The position numbers and the translations under genes were made by a program. The notes under the pieces were generated by a model. That model saw only the letters and a list, made by a program, of their open reading frames with translations, searched no databases and was not told the origin of the DNA. From Leucobacter komagatae (GTDB taxonomy: Bacteria; Actinomycetota; Actinomycetes; Actinomycetales; Microbacteriaceae): a DNA stretch of 35,150 nucleotides. The stretch covers positions 1 through 35,150 of the forward strand of contig NZ_JXSQ01000027.1 of NCBI RefSeq assembly GCF_000834055.1. The letters are read 5' to 3'. Of the stretch, positions 19,216 through 27,643 are shown piece after piece (the first letter of the stretch is position 1; every line of letters begins with the position of its first letter).

Positions 19216-20453
19216 TGGCGCTCAACGCACTGCGCTCCCCTCGCACCATAGTTATTGCCGAGGGCGCGCGTCACTCGGTCGGTCACCATGCGGCAGCGCT
19301 CGGTGCCAGCGCGATCCTGATCACGGACGAGCGCTGTGCAACTACCCAGGGGTTCGCGGACATTCTCACGAGCCTCACCGTCGCCGGCGTCGACGTGGCC
19401 GTGTACGCGTCCACGCAGCCTGAGCTTCCGAGTGAGCAGGTCGCTGAGGTCGCCGCAATGCTCGGGGAACGAGAGATCGTCATCGGAGTCGGTGGCGGGA
19501 GCTGCATAGATCTCGCGAAGGCTGCAGCGGTGATCGGAGCGTACTCGGGTACGATCGCCGACTACTACGGAGAAAATCGGGTGCCAGGGCCTGTGCTCCC
19601 CATCATCGCAGTGCCGACCACCGCTGGGACCGGCGCGGAAGTGACGCCCGTCGCGGTGATCAGTGACGGCGCAACCGGGATCAAATCTGGGGTCTCGAGC
19701 CCCAGGCTTATCCCAGAAGTGGCCCTCGTCGATCCGGAGCTCACCTACACCTGCCCCGCCGGGCTCACCGCAGCCGTTGGCGCGGATGCGCTCTGCCACC
19801 TCGTCGAGTCGTACACGGCAATCCCGCGAGAGCAGGGTGCCGAGGCGGTGCTCAGCAAAGTCTTCCTCGGCGCGGGCGAGCTGACAGCCGTCTATGGGCG
19901 CGAAGGGCTCCGTCTCGCGGACGCGTATCTCGAACGTGCGGTGCGCGACGGCAGCGACGTCGAGGCGAGAGGCGGCATGGCAAGGGCGGCGACGTATGGT
20001 GGTCTCGCCTTGGGAACCGCAGGTACCGCTGCCGCCCACGCCCTCCAGTACCCCATCGGGGCGGTGACGCACACCCCGCACGGCGTCGGCGTTGGGATCC
20101 TGCTGCCGTATGTCATGCGGTTCAATCGAAGCCATGCGCGAGCAGCGTTCGCTGAGCTGGGTGCCGTGCTCGGTGCACCGACAGACGCGACAGTGGAGCA
20201 GCGCGCAGACCACGCGATCCACCGCATCACCGAAATTCTTCATGCGATCGGCATCCCGAAAACCCTCGCGGAGATTGGTATGTCAGAAACGGACCTTCCA
20301 GCAGCCGTCACCGCCGCGATGCGCTCAGAGCGGCTGATCCACAACAATCCACGCCCGCTTGACGAGGCTGGCGTGCAGACACTGTTCTCTGCGGCACTCA
20401 CTGGCGACGAATCATCGCTCGCCGCCACAACCACAACAGGAGCCCCATGTTGA
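19215..20453 (+). CDS. Iron-containing (group III) alcohol dehydrogenase
   Basis: 412 residues. NAD-binding GVGGGSCIDLAKA (91-103) and TTAGTGAEVT (135-144); metal ligands Asp191 and His195 (GADALCH), His275 and His289 (AHALQYP...HTPHG). Relative to FucO the second His of AHAMAHP is Tyr279, a pattern I recall from 4-hydroxybutyrate-dehydrogenase-like members, so a hydroxy acid/semialdehyde substrate is plausible. Oxidises or reduces an alcohol/aldehyde pair in the cytoplasm. ATG 19215 overlaps the previous stop (TGATG), and the aldehyde dehydrogenase start overlaps its end by 7 bases. Adjacent ADH and ALDH suggest alcohol to aldehyde to acid. Confidence 0.92.
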   Translation: MALNALRSPRTIVIAEGARHSVGHHAAALGASAILITDERCATTQGFADILTSLTVAGVDVAVYASTQPELPSEQVAEVAAMLGEREIVIGVGGGSCIDLAKAAAVIGAYSGTIADYYGENRVPGPVLPIIAVPTTAGTGAEVTPVAVISDGATGIKSGVSSPRLIPEVALVDPELTYTCPAGLTAAVGADALCHLVESYTAIPREQGAEAVLSKVFLGAGELTAVYGREGLRLADAYLERAVRDGSDVEARGGMARAATYGGLALGTAGTAAAHALQYPIGAVTHTPHGVGVGILLPYVMRFNRSHARAAFAELGAVLGAPTDATVEQRADHAIHRITEILHAIGIPKTLAEIGMSETDLPAAVTAAMRSERLIHNNPRPLDEAGVQTLFSAALTGDESSLAATTTTGAPC

Positions 20454-21916
20454 CATCATCACCACTCCCGCCGCTTGACGCCGCTTCCTTGGAGACCGGC
20501 CTCCTCATCGACGGGGAATTTCGGCCCGCTCGGAGCTCGCGCACGATCAACGTACTCGACCCGTCGACGGGGGAACTCATCGCCGCGGTCGCTGATGCTG
20601 GCGACGAGGAGGTTGCTGACGCGCTCGCCGCCGCGCGCTCACAGCAGGCGGCCTGGGCCGCGACCTCGCCGCGGGCACGAGCAGACATCCTCATGCGCAC
20701 CTTCGAAATCATGATGGAGGAGCGAGAGCGGCTCGCGCGGCTCATCTCTTGGGAGAACGGCAAGGCGCTTCCCGACGCACGCGGCGAGGTCGCATATGCC
20801 GCCGAGTTCTTCCGATGGTACGCGGAGGAGGCGCCGCGCATGCAGGGAACCTTCCAGCGGTCCCCGGGCGGCGCGAACAACATCCTCGTCGACTACGCGC
20901 CGGTCGGTGTTGCGCTGCTCGTCACGCCTTGGAATTTTCCAGCCGCAATGGCAACGAGAAAGATCGCCCCAGCGCTCGCTGCCGGGTGCACCGCGATCCT
21001 GAAGCCCGCGAAGGAGACGCCGCTCACCGCGCTTGCCATCGGGGAGATCCTCGTGCGTGCGGGGGTTCCGGCCGGGGTGGTGAATATTCTGACGACGAGC
21101 CGCTCTGGCCCTGTTGTCTCTGCGCTCTTGGATGATCCCGCAGTGCGGGTGCTGTCATTCACCGGCTCAACCGAGGTTGGGCGGGTGCTGCTTGCCGAGG
21201 CTGCGCGCACCGTGGTGAAGCCCGCGATGGAACTTGGTGGGAACGCACCGTTCGTTGTGCTGGCCGATGCTGACGTTGAGCTCGCTCTCGACGGGGCGAT
21301 GGTCGCGAAGATGCGCAATGGGGGCCAGGCCTGTACGGCCGCAAACCGGTTTATTGTGCACGAGTCGCTCGCAGAGCGTTTCGCTGCAGGGCTCGCTGAG
21401 CGTTTCGCAGCGCTCACGATCGGTGTCGGATATGAGGAGGGTGTCGACCTTGGTCCGCTCGTGAACGAAGCAAGCGTGGTCAAGGTGCAGGCCCTCGTCG
21501 ATGATGCGGTGGCGCACGGCGCGCGTGTGCTCACGGGTGGTTCGCGCCCAGACACTGCTGGCTCGCACTACAGCGCAACCGTGTTGGTTGACGTGCCGAC
21601 CGAGGCGGCGATCACCCGTGAAGAGATCTTCGGTCCCGTTGCCGCCATTACTTCGTTCAGCACGGACGAGGAGGCCATCGAGATGGCGAACTCCACGGAG
21701 TATGGCTTGGTGTCGTATCTCTTCACTGCAGACCTGCAGCGCGGGCTGACGCTCTCGCGCCAACTCGACTCCGGGATGGTGGGGCTGAATCGCGGCCTCG
21801 TATCTGACGCGGCGGCTCCGTTTGGCGGGACGAAGCAGAGCGGCTTGGGTCGAGAGGGTGCTCGCGAGGGGCTACTGGAGTATCTCGAGCAGCGCTATAT
21901 CGCCGTGGACTGGTGA
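20447..21916 (+). CDS. NAD(P)-dependent aldehyde dehydrogenase (succinate-semialdehyde type)
   Basis: 489 residues, full-length class of GabD/AldA. Cofactor segments VTPWNFPAAMATRKIAPAL and LKPAKETPLTA; FTGSTEVGR; general base Glu262 in MELGGNAP; nucleophile Cys296 in NGGQACTAANR; and C-terminal PFGGTKQSGLGREG. It resembles succinate-semialdehyde dehydrogenases most in these blocks, but exact substrate is unproven. Last gene of the operon: it overlaps the iron-ADH gene by 7 bases and is followed by a strong hairpin. With the ADH it would carry an alcohol to the carboxylate level. Confidence 0.93.
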   Translation: MLTSSPLPPLDAASLETGLLIDGEFRPARSSRTINVLDPSTGELIAAVADAGDEEVADALAAARSQQAAWAATSPRARADILMRTFEIMMEERERLARLISWENGKALPDARGEVAYAAEFFRWYAEEAPRMQGTFQRSPGGANNILVDYAPVGVALLVTPWNFPAAMATRKIAPALAAGCTAILKPAKETPLTALAIGEILVRAGVPAGVVNILTTSRSGPVVSALLDDPAVRVLSFTGSTEVGRVLLAEAARTVVKPAMELGGNAPFVVLADADVELALDGAMVAKMRNGGQACTAANRFIVHESLAERFAAGLAERFAALTIGVGYEEGVDLGPLVNEASVVKVQALVDDAVAHGARVLTGGSRPDTAGSHYSATVLVDVPTEAAITREEIFGPVAAITSFSTDEEAIEMANSTEYGLVSYLFTADLQRGLTLSRQLDSGMVGLNRGLVSDAAAPFGGTKQSGLGREGAREGLLEYLEQRYIAVDW

Positions 21917-21943
21917 GCTGACGGGAGCGGCACCTCGGGTTGC

Positions 21944-21991
21944 GCGGAGATTGTTCGCACGCGCCAAGCAGCGCGTGCGAACAATCTCCGC
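21944..21991. terminator. Perfect bidirectional terminator between ALDH and AGCS genes
   Basis: A 21-bp perfect stem (21944-21964 with 21971-21991), loop CAAGCA. It lies between convergent genes and directly abuts the AGCS stop codon (21992-21994). Confidence 0.85.
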
Positions 21992-23479
21992 CTAGCCCCG
22001 TGATTTCGGCGAGGTACCGCGAGTGGCGTCGGGGATGTCGATCCGGCCGGTGACCGACTGCTCGTCGGCCCAGAGCTCGACACCGCCGAGCTCTGGCAGT
22101 CGATCGCGCGTGAATACCGGGTCGCGACCGGCCTGCCGCTGCTGGGAGTAGTCGCGAAGCAGCTTGAAGGCCACGCCGGAGAGCAGGGCGATCGCGACGA
22201 GGTTGATGAGGGCCATGACGCCCATGATGCCGTCAGCGAAGTTCCAGACGATGTCTGCGGAGACGACCGCACCGGCGAACACCGCGAGCACGGCGACTAT
22301 GCGGTAGCCGGTGAGCACGCGCTTTCCCGAGCGGAGGAACTCAATGTTGGACTCGCCGTAGTAGTAGTTGCCGAGGATCGACGAGAACGCGAGCAGGAAG
22401 ATAATGATCGTGAGGAGCACGTTCGCCCACGGTCCGAGCGCGTTCGCGATTGCGCTCTGCGTGAGGGCAATGCCCTTGTCTGCGCCGGTGAGGTCGGGTG
22501 CGGCGACGAGCACGATGAACGCCGTAATCGAGCAGATGAGGAACGTATCGAAATAGACGCCGAGCGTCTGCACGAGCCCCTGCTTGACGGGGTGCGTCAC
22601 GGCGGCAGACGCGCCAGCGTTCGGCGCGGAGCCGAGGCCGGCCTCGTTGGAGAACATGCCGCGCTTGATGCCGGTGAGGATGACGTAGCCGAGAGCGGCT
22701 CCGGTCACCTGGCTCGGGCCGAATGCCGATGTGAAGATCGTCGCGAAGACTCCGGGGAGCTCTTGGATGTTGAGCGCAACGATGACGAGCCCAAGCAGCA
22801 GGTAGAGCAGTGCCATGAGCGGGACGAGGGTCTGGGTGACCGAGGCGATGCGCCGCACGCCGCCAAAGATGACTGCCGCCATGAGGATCGCGAGCGCCGC
22901 GCCTGTGACGAGTGGGAGCCAGGAGGGGATGTTGCCGCCGAAGCTGCCCGAGAGGGTGGCCTGGATCGTGTTGGCCTGGAGTGAGGAGAACGCGATCGGG
23001 AAGCACACAATGAGCACTGCGGAGAACAGCACGCCGAGCCAGCGGGCGCCGAGTCCGCGCTCCATGTAATACGCAGGGCCCCCGCGGAACCCGGTGGAAT
23101 CACGGGTCTTGTAGAGCTGGGCAAGCGAGGACTCGACGAAAGACGATGCGCCGCCGATGAAGGCCATGAGCCACATCCAGAAGATCGCGCCAGGCCCGCC
23201 GATCGCGATCGCTGTTCCCACACCCGCAATGTTGCCGACGCCGACGCGTGAGGCGGCAGAAATGGTGAATGCCTGAAACGCGGAGACTGACTGTGGCTCG
23301 CCGTTTTCGTCGCGCGGTGTCTTGTCCGTGAGGGTGCGGAACATGTCCGGGAGCAGCCGAAACTGTACGACTCCGGAGCGGATCGTGAGGTACAGGCCGA
23401 GGGCAACGACGACGGGCAGCACGAGCCACGTCCAGAAGGTGTCGCCCCACTCGGCAATGAGATCGCTGATCGCTTCCAT
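21992..23479 (-). CDS. AGCS-family sodium:alanine/glycine symporter
   Basis: 495 residues with the amino acid carrier (AlsT/DagA) signature: ISAASRVGVGNIAGVGTAIAIGGPGAIFWMWLMAFIGG split over the first transmembrane bundle, GFRGGPAYYMERGLG, and GIKRGMFSNEAGLGSAPNAGA. About 10-11 membrane helices and a hydrophilic C-tail. Imports small neutral amino acids with Na+. ATG 23479 has TAGGCT (23491-23486) 6 nt upstream and no Shine-Dalgarno, so the mRNA is probably leaderless. Stop abuts the shared terminator. Confidence 0.95.
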   Translation of the reverse strand: MEAISDLIAEWGDTFWTWLVLPVVVALGLYLTIRSGVVQFRLLPDMFRTLTDKTPRDENGEPQSVSAFQAFTISAASRVGVGNIAGVGTAIAIGGPGAIFWMWLMAFIGGASSFVESSLAQLYKTRDSTGFRGGPAYYMERGLGARWLGVLFSAVLIVCFPIAFSSLQANTIQATLSGSFGGNIPSWLPLVTGAALAILMAAVIFGGVRRIASVTQTLVPLMALLYLLLGLVIVALNIQELPGVFATIFTSAFGPSQVTGAALGYVILTGIKRGMFSNEAGLGSAPNAGASAAVTHPVKQGLVQTLGVYFDTFLICSITAFIVLVAAPDLTGADKGIALTQSAIANALGPWANVLLTIIIFLLAFSSILGNYYYGESNIEFLRSGKRVLTGYRIVAVLAVFAGAVVSADIVWNFADGIMGVMALINLVAIALLSGVAFKLLRDYSQQRQAGRDPVFTRDRLPELGGVELWADEQSVTGRIDIPDATRGTSPKSRG

Positions 23480-23551
23480 GTGACGAGCCTAGGTGGAGCC
23501 GGTTGCGCCTGGCTAGGGGGCGTGCGTGCTTCTTGAGGTTTTCTTGACCGG

Positions 23552-23953
23552 TTAGGCGGGCTCGATGCCGTCGACGTAGAACCAGTTACCGCCATCGCGC
23601 ACGAAGTTGCTGCGCTCGCGCTGCTCGAAGCGCCCCGCTGGCGTGCGGCCGATCGCGGTGAACGTTACGGTGCCGACAGTGTCGAAGGGTCCGCCCTGGT
23701 CGGAGGCGTCGATAATGAGCCTGAGCCAGCGCGTGTCCTCGTCGAGCTCGAGCTCAGCCGGTCGTGTGCTTGCATGCCAGCTGCTGAGGAGATAGTCGCT
23801 CTGGCCGAGCGCGAAGGCACTGTACCTGGATCGCATGAGCTGGGCGGCAGTCGGGGCAGGCTTGCCCTCATGGATTGGCCCGCAGCACGCGGCGTAGGGC
23901 GTTCCGAGGCCGCAGGGGCACGGCATGGTCTCATCGGGTGTTGTGCTGCTCAC
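23552..23953 (-). CDS. YchJ-like protein with N-terminal SEC-C zinc motif
   Basis: 133 residues, UPF0225/YchJ family. SEC-C motif CPCG-x6-ACC near residues 12-24, then QLMRSRYSAFALG and an NTF2-like domain ending in WFYVDGIEPA. Function unknown; SEC-C motifs bind zinc and occur in SecA and assorted proteins. GTG 23953 is preceded by TACGGT (23965-23960) at exactly 6 nt, supporting a leaderless start there; the ATG at 23983 lies upstream of that promoter box and is rejected. Only the N-terminal SEC-C motif is present, as in short actinobacterial members. Confidence 0.85.
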   Translation of the reverse strand: MSSTTPDETMPCPCGLGTPYAACCGPIHEGKPAPTAAQLMRSRYSAFALGQSDYLLSSWHASTRPAELELDEDTRWLRLIIDASDQGGPFDTVGTVTFTAIGRTPAGRFEQRERSNFVRDGGNWFYVDGIEPA

Positions 23954-23977
23954 GGATCCACCGTACCGGGGAGTGGG

Positions 23978-24013
23978 TTGCAATCTGTATCACTGTCGTA
24001 ATACAGTGATACA
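23978..24013 (+). promoter_or_regulatory. Promoter and operator of the GntR-ABC operon
   Basis: An 11-bp inverted repeat TGTATCACTGT (23986-23996) / ACAGTGATACA (24003-24013) with spacer CGTAAT overlaps a promoter TTGCAA (23978-23983)-18 bp-TACAGT (24002-24007). YtrA-type GntR proteins bind such sites, so the regulator encoded next probably represses this promoter. Confidence 0.75.
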
Positions 24014-24055
24014 CGAGGGGGTGAGGATCCGCACTCCCAGAGGAAGGAACACACC

Positions 24056-24445
24056 ATGCAGCTCGACGACTCCCGGCCCATTTGGGCGCAGCTCGTCGAC
24101 GAGTTCCGGCGCCGCATCGCCTCGGGGGAGTGGCCGACGGGCCTCAAAGTCTCCTCGGTGCGAGAGCTCGCCCTCGAGCTCGGCGTGAATCCGAACACCG
24201 TGCAGAAGGCCCTCGGCGAGGTTGACAGGCTCGGCCTCACGATCCCCGAGCGCACGGCGGGAAGATTTGTCACGACCGACGAGACGGCGATCGAATCGGC
24301 GCGCCTGGCGCTCGCCGCAGCGACGGCGGACTCCCTCGTCGCGACCGCACGCGGCCTCGGAATGGGCCTGCGGGAAACCACCGAACTACTTGAACGACGC
24401 TGGGCGGCGCACACGGCGCCCGGCGAGGACCGAAAGGACACCTGA
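24056..24445 (+). CDS. GntR-family regulator, YtrA subfamily
   Basis: 129 residues: PIWAQLVDEFRRRIASGEW, SSVRELALELGVNPNTVQKAL (helix-turn-helix, about residues 41-61), then a short C-terminal dimerisation helix pair. No large ligand domain, as expected for YtrA types, which control adjacent ABC transporters. ATG follows AGGAAGGAACACACC. Its stop overlaps the ABC ATPase start (TGATG). Probably responds to cell-envelope stress or peptide antibiotics by analogy; inference. Confidence 0.92.
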   Translation: MQLDDSRPIWAQLVDEFRRRIASGEWPTGLKVSSVRELALELGVNPNTVQKALGEVDRLGLTIPERTAGRFVTTDETAIESARLALAAATADSLVATARGLGMGLRETTELLERRWAAHTAPGEDRKDT

Positions 24446-25167
24446 TGACCGAGCAGCAACCGCTGGCACCACCGCCCGCGATCGAGGTGCGCGGACTCTC
24501 CAAGGCCTACCGGGGCCGCCCGGCGCTCGCGAACCTCAACCTCAGTCTGCAGCCCGGGCAGATCGTCGGCCTCATGGGCGACAACGGCTCAGGCAAGACC
24601 ACGCTGTTGAAGATCCTCGCCGGGGTGCTCGCCGAGTGGGAGGGCTCCGTCACGATCGCGGGCCACGCCCCTGGCGCAGAGTCCAAGGGGCTCGTATCGT
24701 TCCTGCCCGACGCCTCTTTCCTGCCCGATTACCACAAGCCGGAAGACTCGATCGCGCAGTACGCGAGGTTCTTCGCCGACTTCGATGCGGCCAAGGCCCG
24801 AGAGATGGTCGACTTCTTCGGCCTCCCGTGGGATCGCAGCCTCAAGGAGATGTCGAAGGGCATGCGCGAGAAGCTCCAGGTGTCGCTCGCGATGAGCCGG
24901 CGCGCTCACGTGTACCTCCTCGACGAGCCGATCTCGGGTGTCGACCCGGCATCGCGCGACGTGATCCTCCGCGGGATCATCTCCAACTTCGCCGACGACG
25001 CACTCATGTTCGTCTCCACCCACCTCATCCAAGACGTCGAGTCGATCGTCGACTCGGTCGTCTTCCTCCGTGGCGGCCAGGTGCTGCTGCAGGGCGACGC
25101 AGACGAGCTGCGCGCAGAACACGGCGTCAGCCTCGACGCACTCTTCCGAAAGGTGTACGCAGCATGA
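24445..25167 (+). CDS. ABC transporter ATP-binding protein
   Basis: 240 residues. Walker A GDNGSGKTT (around residues 45-53), Q-loop replaced by LPDASFLPDY, signature MSKGMREKLQVSLAMS, Walker B VYLLDEPISGVD, H-loop STH. The signature MSKGM differs from LSGGQ, as in YtrB/BcrA-type exporters. Energises the permease encoded immediately downstream (ATGA overlap). Part of the GntR-regulated operon. Confidence 0.94.
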   Translation: MTEQQPLAPPPAIEVRGLSKAYRGRPALANLNLSLQPGQIVGLMGDNGSGKTTLLKILAGVLAEWEGSVTIAGHAPGAESKGLVSFLPDASFLPDYHKPEDSIAQYARFFADFDAAKAREMVDFFGLPWDRSLKEMSKGMREKLQVSLAMSRRAHVYLLDEPISGVDPASRDVILRGIISNFADDALMFVSTHLIQDVESIVDSVVFLRGGQVLLQGDADELRAEHGVSLDALFRKVYAA

Positions 25168-25988
25168 TCGGCACATTGTTCGCGCAGGAGTTCCGCACCA
25201 CAAAGCGAACCCTGTTGCCTGCGGTCGGCATTATGCTGCTCGCAATCATCGTGTTCTTGGCCATCGCGGCTCTCCGGGTCCCGTTCATTGGTGGCCTCTC
25301 CTTCGGACTTGGCATCGGTGTGACGCTCGTGTTCACCCCCGTCGTGCTCGCGGTGCTCGTCGCAAACTACTGGCGCACGATGTACGGTGCCGAGGGCTAC
25401 TTCACCATGACGCTGCCGGTGCGGGGGAGCGCGATCTACGCGGGCAAGGTGCTGCACGGGCTCGTCGTGAGTCTCGCAGCGCTGCTCATCACGCTCGGTG
25501 GCCTCGCACTAGCTGCGATCGCGTTCGCCCTCATGAAGGGCCAGGGCGCCTTCGACTTCCTGCGTGAGGCGCTGACGACGATTGATCCGTGGATGGCATG
25601 GTTCCTCGGCGTTGCGCTCGCACTGCAGCTCGTGTTCGCGGTGATCGCGGGTGCGACGGCCATGTCGGTGGGTGCTGAGGCGCGCTTCAACCACCTCGGT
25701 TTCGGCGCCCCGGTGATCGGCACCATCGTCCTGTACTTCGTGATGCAGATCGTGAACCTTGCTGCGCTGCTGTTCATCCCGCTCGGGATCCGCATGACCG
25801 GCCCCGACGCCGGCAGCCTGGTCGCCGAGGGGATGCTCACGGACTTTATGGCCGCGATCGCCGACCCGGCCGCGAACGCGACACCGAGCGTGCTCGGACT
25901 CGGCGTGTTCATCGTGCCGCTCATCGCGGCCGTGCTGCTCTGGTGGTGGGGCGCCCGCTCGGTGGATCGCCGCACCTCGCTGCGCTAA
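25164..25988 (+). CDS. ABC transporter permease
   Basis: 274 residues with about six hydrophobic segments, first near residues 18-37, and the conserved GAEGYFTMTLPVRG stretch seen in ABC-2-type permeases of YtrA-controlled systems. ATG 25164 overlaps the ATPase stop by 4 bases. The same frame is open far upstream, but that is a shadow of the ATPase and regulator genes. Substrate unknown. Confidence 0.9.
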   Translation: MIGTLFAQEFRTTKRTLLPAVGIMLLAIIVFLAIAALRVPFIGGLSFGLGIGVTLVFTPVVLAVLVANYWRTMYGAEGYFTMTLPVRGSAIYAGKVLHGLVVSLAALLITLGGLALAAIAFALMKGQGAFDFLREALTTIDPWMAWFLGVALALQLVFAVIAGATAMSVGAEARFNHLGFGAPVIGTIVLYFVMQIVNLAALLFIPLGIRMTGPDAGSLVAEGMLTDFMAAIADPAANATPSVLGLGVFIVPLIAAVLLWWWGARSVDRRTSLR

Positions 25989-26002
25989 CTCGCGGCAAAG
26001 AT

Positions 26003-26050
26003 AGCGACGTGGCCGCCGCGGGGGAGCGCCCCTGCGGCGGCCACGTCGCT
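26003..26050. terminator. Terminator between ABC permease and PLP decarboxylase genes
   Basis: 17-bp perfect stem (26003-26019 with 26034-26050) extended by GGGG/CCCC inside, between convergent genes. Confidence 0.85.
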
Positions 26051-26083
26051 CACCTTCGCCCGCAACGGCGCGCGTGAAGGCCG

Positions 26084-27355
26084 CTACACCGTCACGAGGT
26101 CCGCGGCGCGAATCGTCGTGAACTCGGCTGTCCCATCCCCGAACTCGACGCCGTACACCGGCGGCACCGGCAGCGAGTTGTAATGGAACGGGTTGCTTGC
26201 GTAGTACGCGCCGGTGTCGAGGAGGGCGACAATGTCGCCCTGTTCGAGCAGCGGCAGTTCGCGGCCGCGGGCGACGAGATCGCCGGCGAAGCAGCACGGC
26301 CCCGCAACATCGTGCACTGCGGTCTGCGCCGTGGTCTTCATGGCACCGCTTGGATTGAAACCCTCGACCCTGAGCGGCCACGCCTCGGGCATAAACACCG
26401 TCCGCGTTGCGACCTGCGCCCCGGCGTGCGTGATGGCGACCCGACGGCCGCCGACCTCCTTGGTGTACTCGACGAACGCGGCGATGAAGCCGTGCTTGGC
26501 GAGGATGCTGCGCCCGAACTCCGTGACGATCTCGTAGTCGCCGGAAAAGATCCGAGGGGCACCCTCCTCGAGCGCCGCGACGTAGTCGTCGAACGCGGAG
26601 ATTGGGTTGTCGGTCTCGAAGTCGACCGGCAGCCCGCCCCCGATGTCGAGGGTGCGGATCTGCGCATACCCCGCCCGCGCGTTCACCTCATCGGCGAAGC
26701 GCACGAGTTCGTTGACCCCCTCCGCGATGAGCGGGAGCGGGCAGCCCTGGGACCCGACGTGCGTATGCGCGCGCCTGAGCCAGGGTGACGCGAGATACGC
26801 CTCGATGAGCTGCTCACGCACGCCGGGATCGCGCAGCGGCACGCCAAACTTCGAGTGCGCGCTCGCGGTGCTCATCGCCGCGATCGCGCCGGCGCCGACC
26901 TGCGGGTTGATGCGGATCCCGATCTCCGATTCGGAGCCGGTTTCCCCGAGGATCGCGCGCACCCTGGCGAGCTCCTGGAAGTTATCGACGTTGAGAGCGG
27001 TGCCGAGGCCGAGTGCGCGGCGGAGCTCGCCCCACGACTTCGCCGGGGAGTCGAAGACGAGCCTTTCTGGGGCGATACCCGCGGCGAGGGCAGCGCTCAG
27101 CTCCCCGTCGCTCGCGACCTCTGCGCCCATGCCGAGCTCGCCAAGTCTCGCCAGCACAGGCACGAGCGGGTTCGCCTTCACCGCGAAGGCGTGGAGCACG
27201 GGAATGTCTGTTGGGAAGGCGCGCAGCAGGTGATCAACGTTGAGCCCGACCCGCTCCCAGTCGAGGAAGGCGACGAGCGGTGCGTGCTCTTCGTGGAGCA
27301 GGCCCTGCTCGAGTGCGAGGTTCAGGATGTGTGACCGGCGTGCGGTATCGCTCAT
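26084..27355 (-). CDS. Fold-type III PLP-dependent amino-acid decarboxylase (LysA-like, altered substrate motif)
   Basis: 423 residues, alanine-racemase-type barrel. PLP lysine Lys60 in HAFAVKANP, GAEVASDGEL, HTHVGSQG, DIGGGLPVDF and the C-terminal DTGAYYASNPFHYN all match the diaminopimelate/ornithine decarboxylase superfamily. The segment that in diaminopimelate decarboxylase reads C-E-S-x-D is C-F-A-G-D here (Cys355-Phe356-Ala357-Gly358-Asp359), so the glutamate that recognises diaminopimelate is missing. It is therefore probably not lysA itself, although automatic annotation would call it that. Monocistronic; ATG 27355 with a weak ribosome site. Neighbours give no substrate clue. Confidence 0.85.
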   Translation of the reverse strand: MSDTARRSHILNLALEQGLLHEEHAPLVAFLDWERVGLNVDHLLRAFPTDIPVLHAFAVKANPLVPVLARLGELGMGAEVASDGELSAALAAGIAPERLVFDSPAKSWGELRRALGLGTALNVDNFQELARVRAILGETGSESEIGIRINPQVGAGAIAAMSTASAHSKFGVPLRDPGVREQLIEAYLASPWLRRAHTHVGSQGCPLPLIAEGVNELVRFADEVNARAGYAQIRTLDIGGGLPVDFETDNPISAFDDYVAALEEGAPRIFSGDYEIVTEFGRSILAKHGFIAAFVEYTKEVGGRRVAITHAGAQVATRTVFMPEAWPLRVEGFNPSGAMKTTAQTAVHDVAGPCCFAGDLVARGRELPLLEQGDIVALLDTGAYYASNPFHYNSLPVPPVYGVEFGDGTAEFTTIRAADLVTV

Positions 27356-27643
27356 GGTGTGCTCTGCTGCGCTCTCAGTTTCGTGGGCGAACGGGGCAGT
27401 TCCATAGCAAGCTCATGCCCCGAACCCAGGCTACGATCTGCCTCCCCACGGCGAATCAACCCAGGAGGATGAGTTTTCTCTGCGGTTCCCCTGCGTAGAT
27501 GCGAGGCGGAACCCCAAGCAAGTTATATGGTGAGGGTGCTCAGGGGCGCACCACGCTAAGCACCCCCTCCTCGGTAGCAGCGGGGAGACAGCGTCGTCGC
27601 GCTCGGGGCGCTACTCCCACTCACCGCCGAGGAAAGAACCGAT
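27356..27643. promoter_or_regulatory. Divergent intergenic region with a leader hairpin
   Basis: About 290 bases without a gene. TATATG (27524-27529) may be a -10 for the response-regulator gene, lacking a clear -35. GAGGGTGCT (27532-27540) pairs with AGCACCC and CTC (27559-27569) across an 18-base loop, and would be in the leader. The ribosome site AGGAAAG (27630-27636) precedes the ATG at 27644. Confidence 0.4.

Noticed and set aside
20398..20883. Antisense open frame across the ADH/ALDH junction
   Set aside because: Ser/Ala/Arg-rich shadow with no start signals or homology.
24222..25163. Long frame fusing regulator/ATPase region to the ABC permease
   Set aside because: Upstream of 25164 it is Arg-rich and out of frame with the clear GntR and ATPase genes; the permease starts at ATG 25164 in an ATGA overlap.
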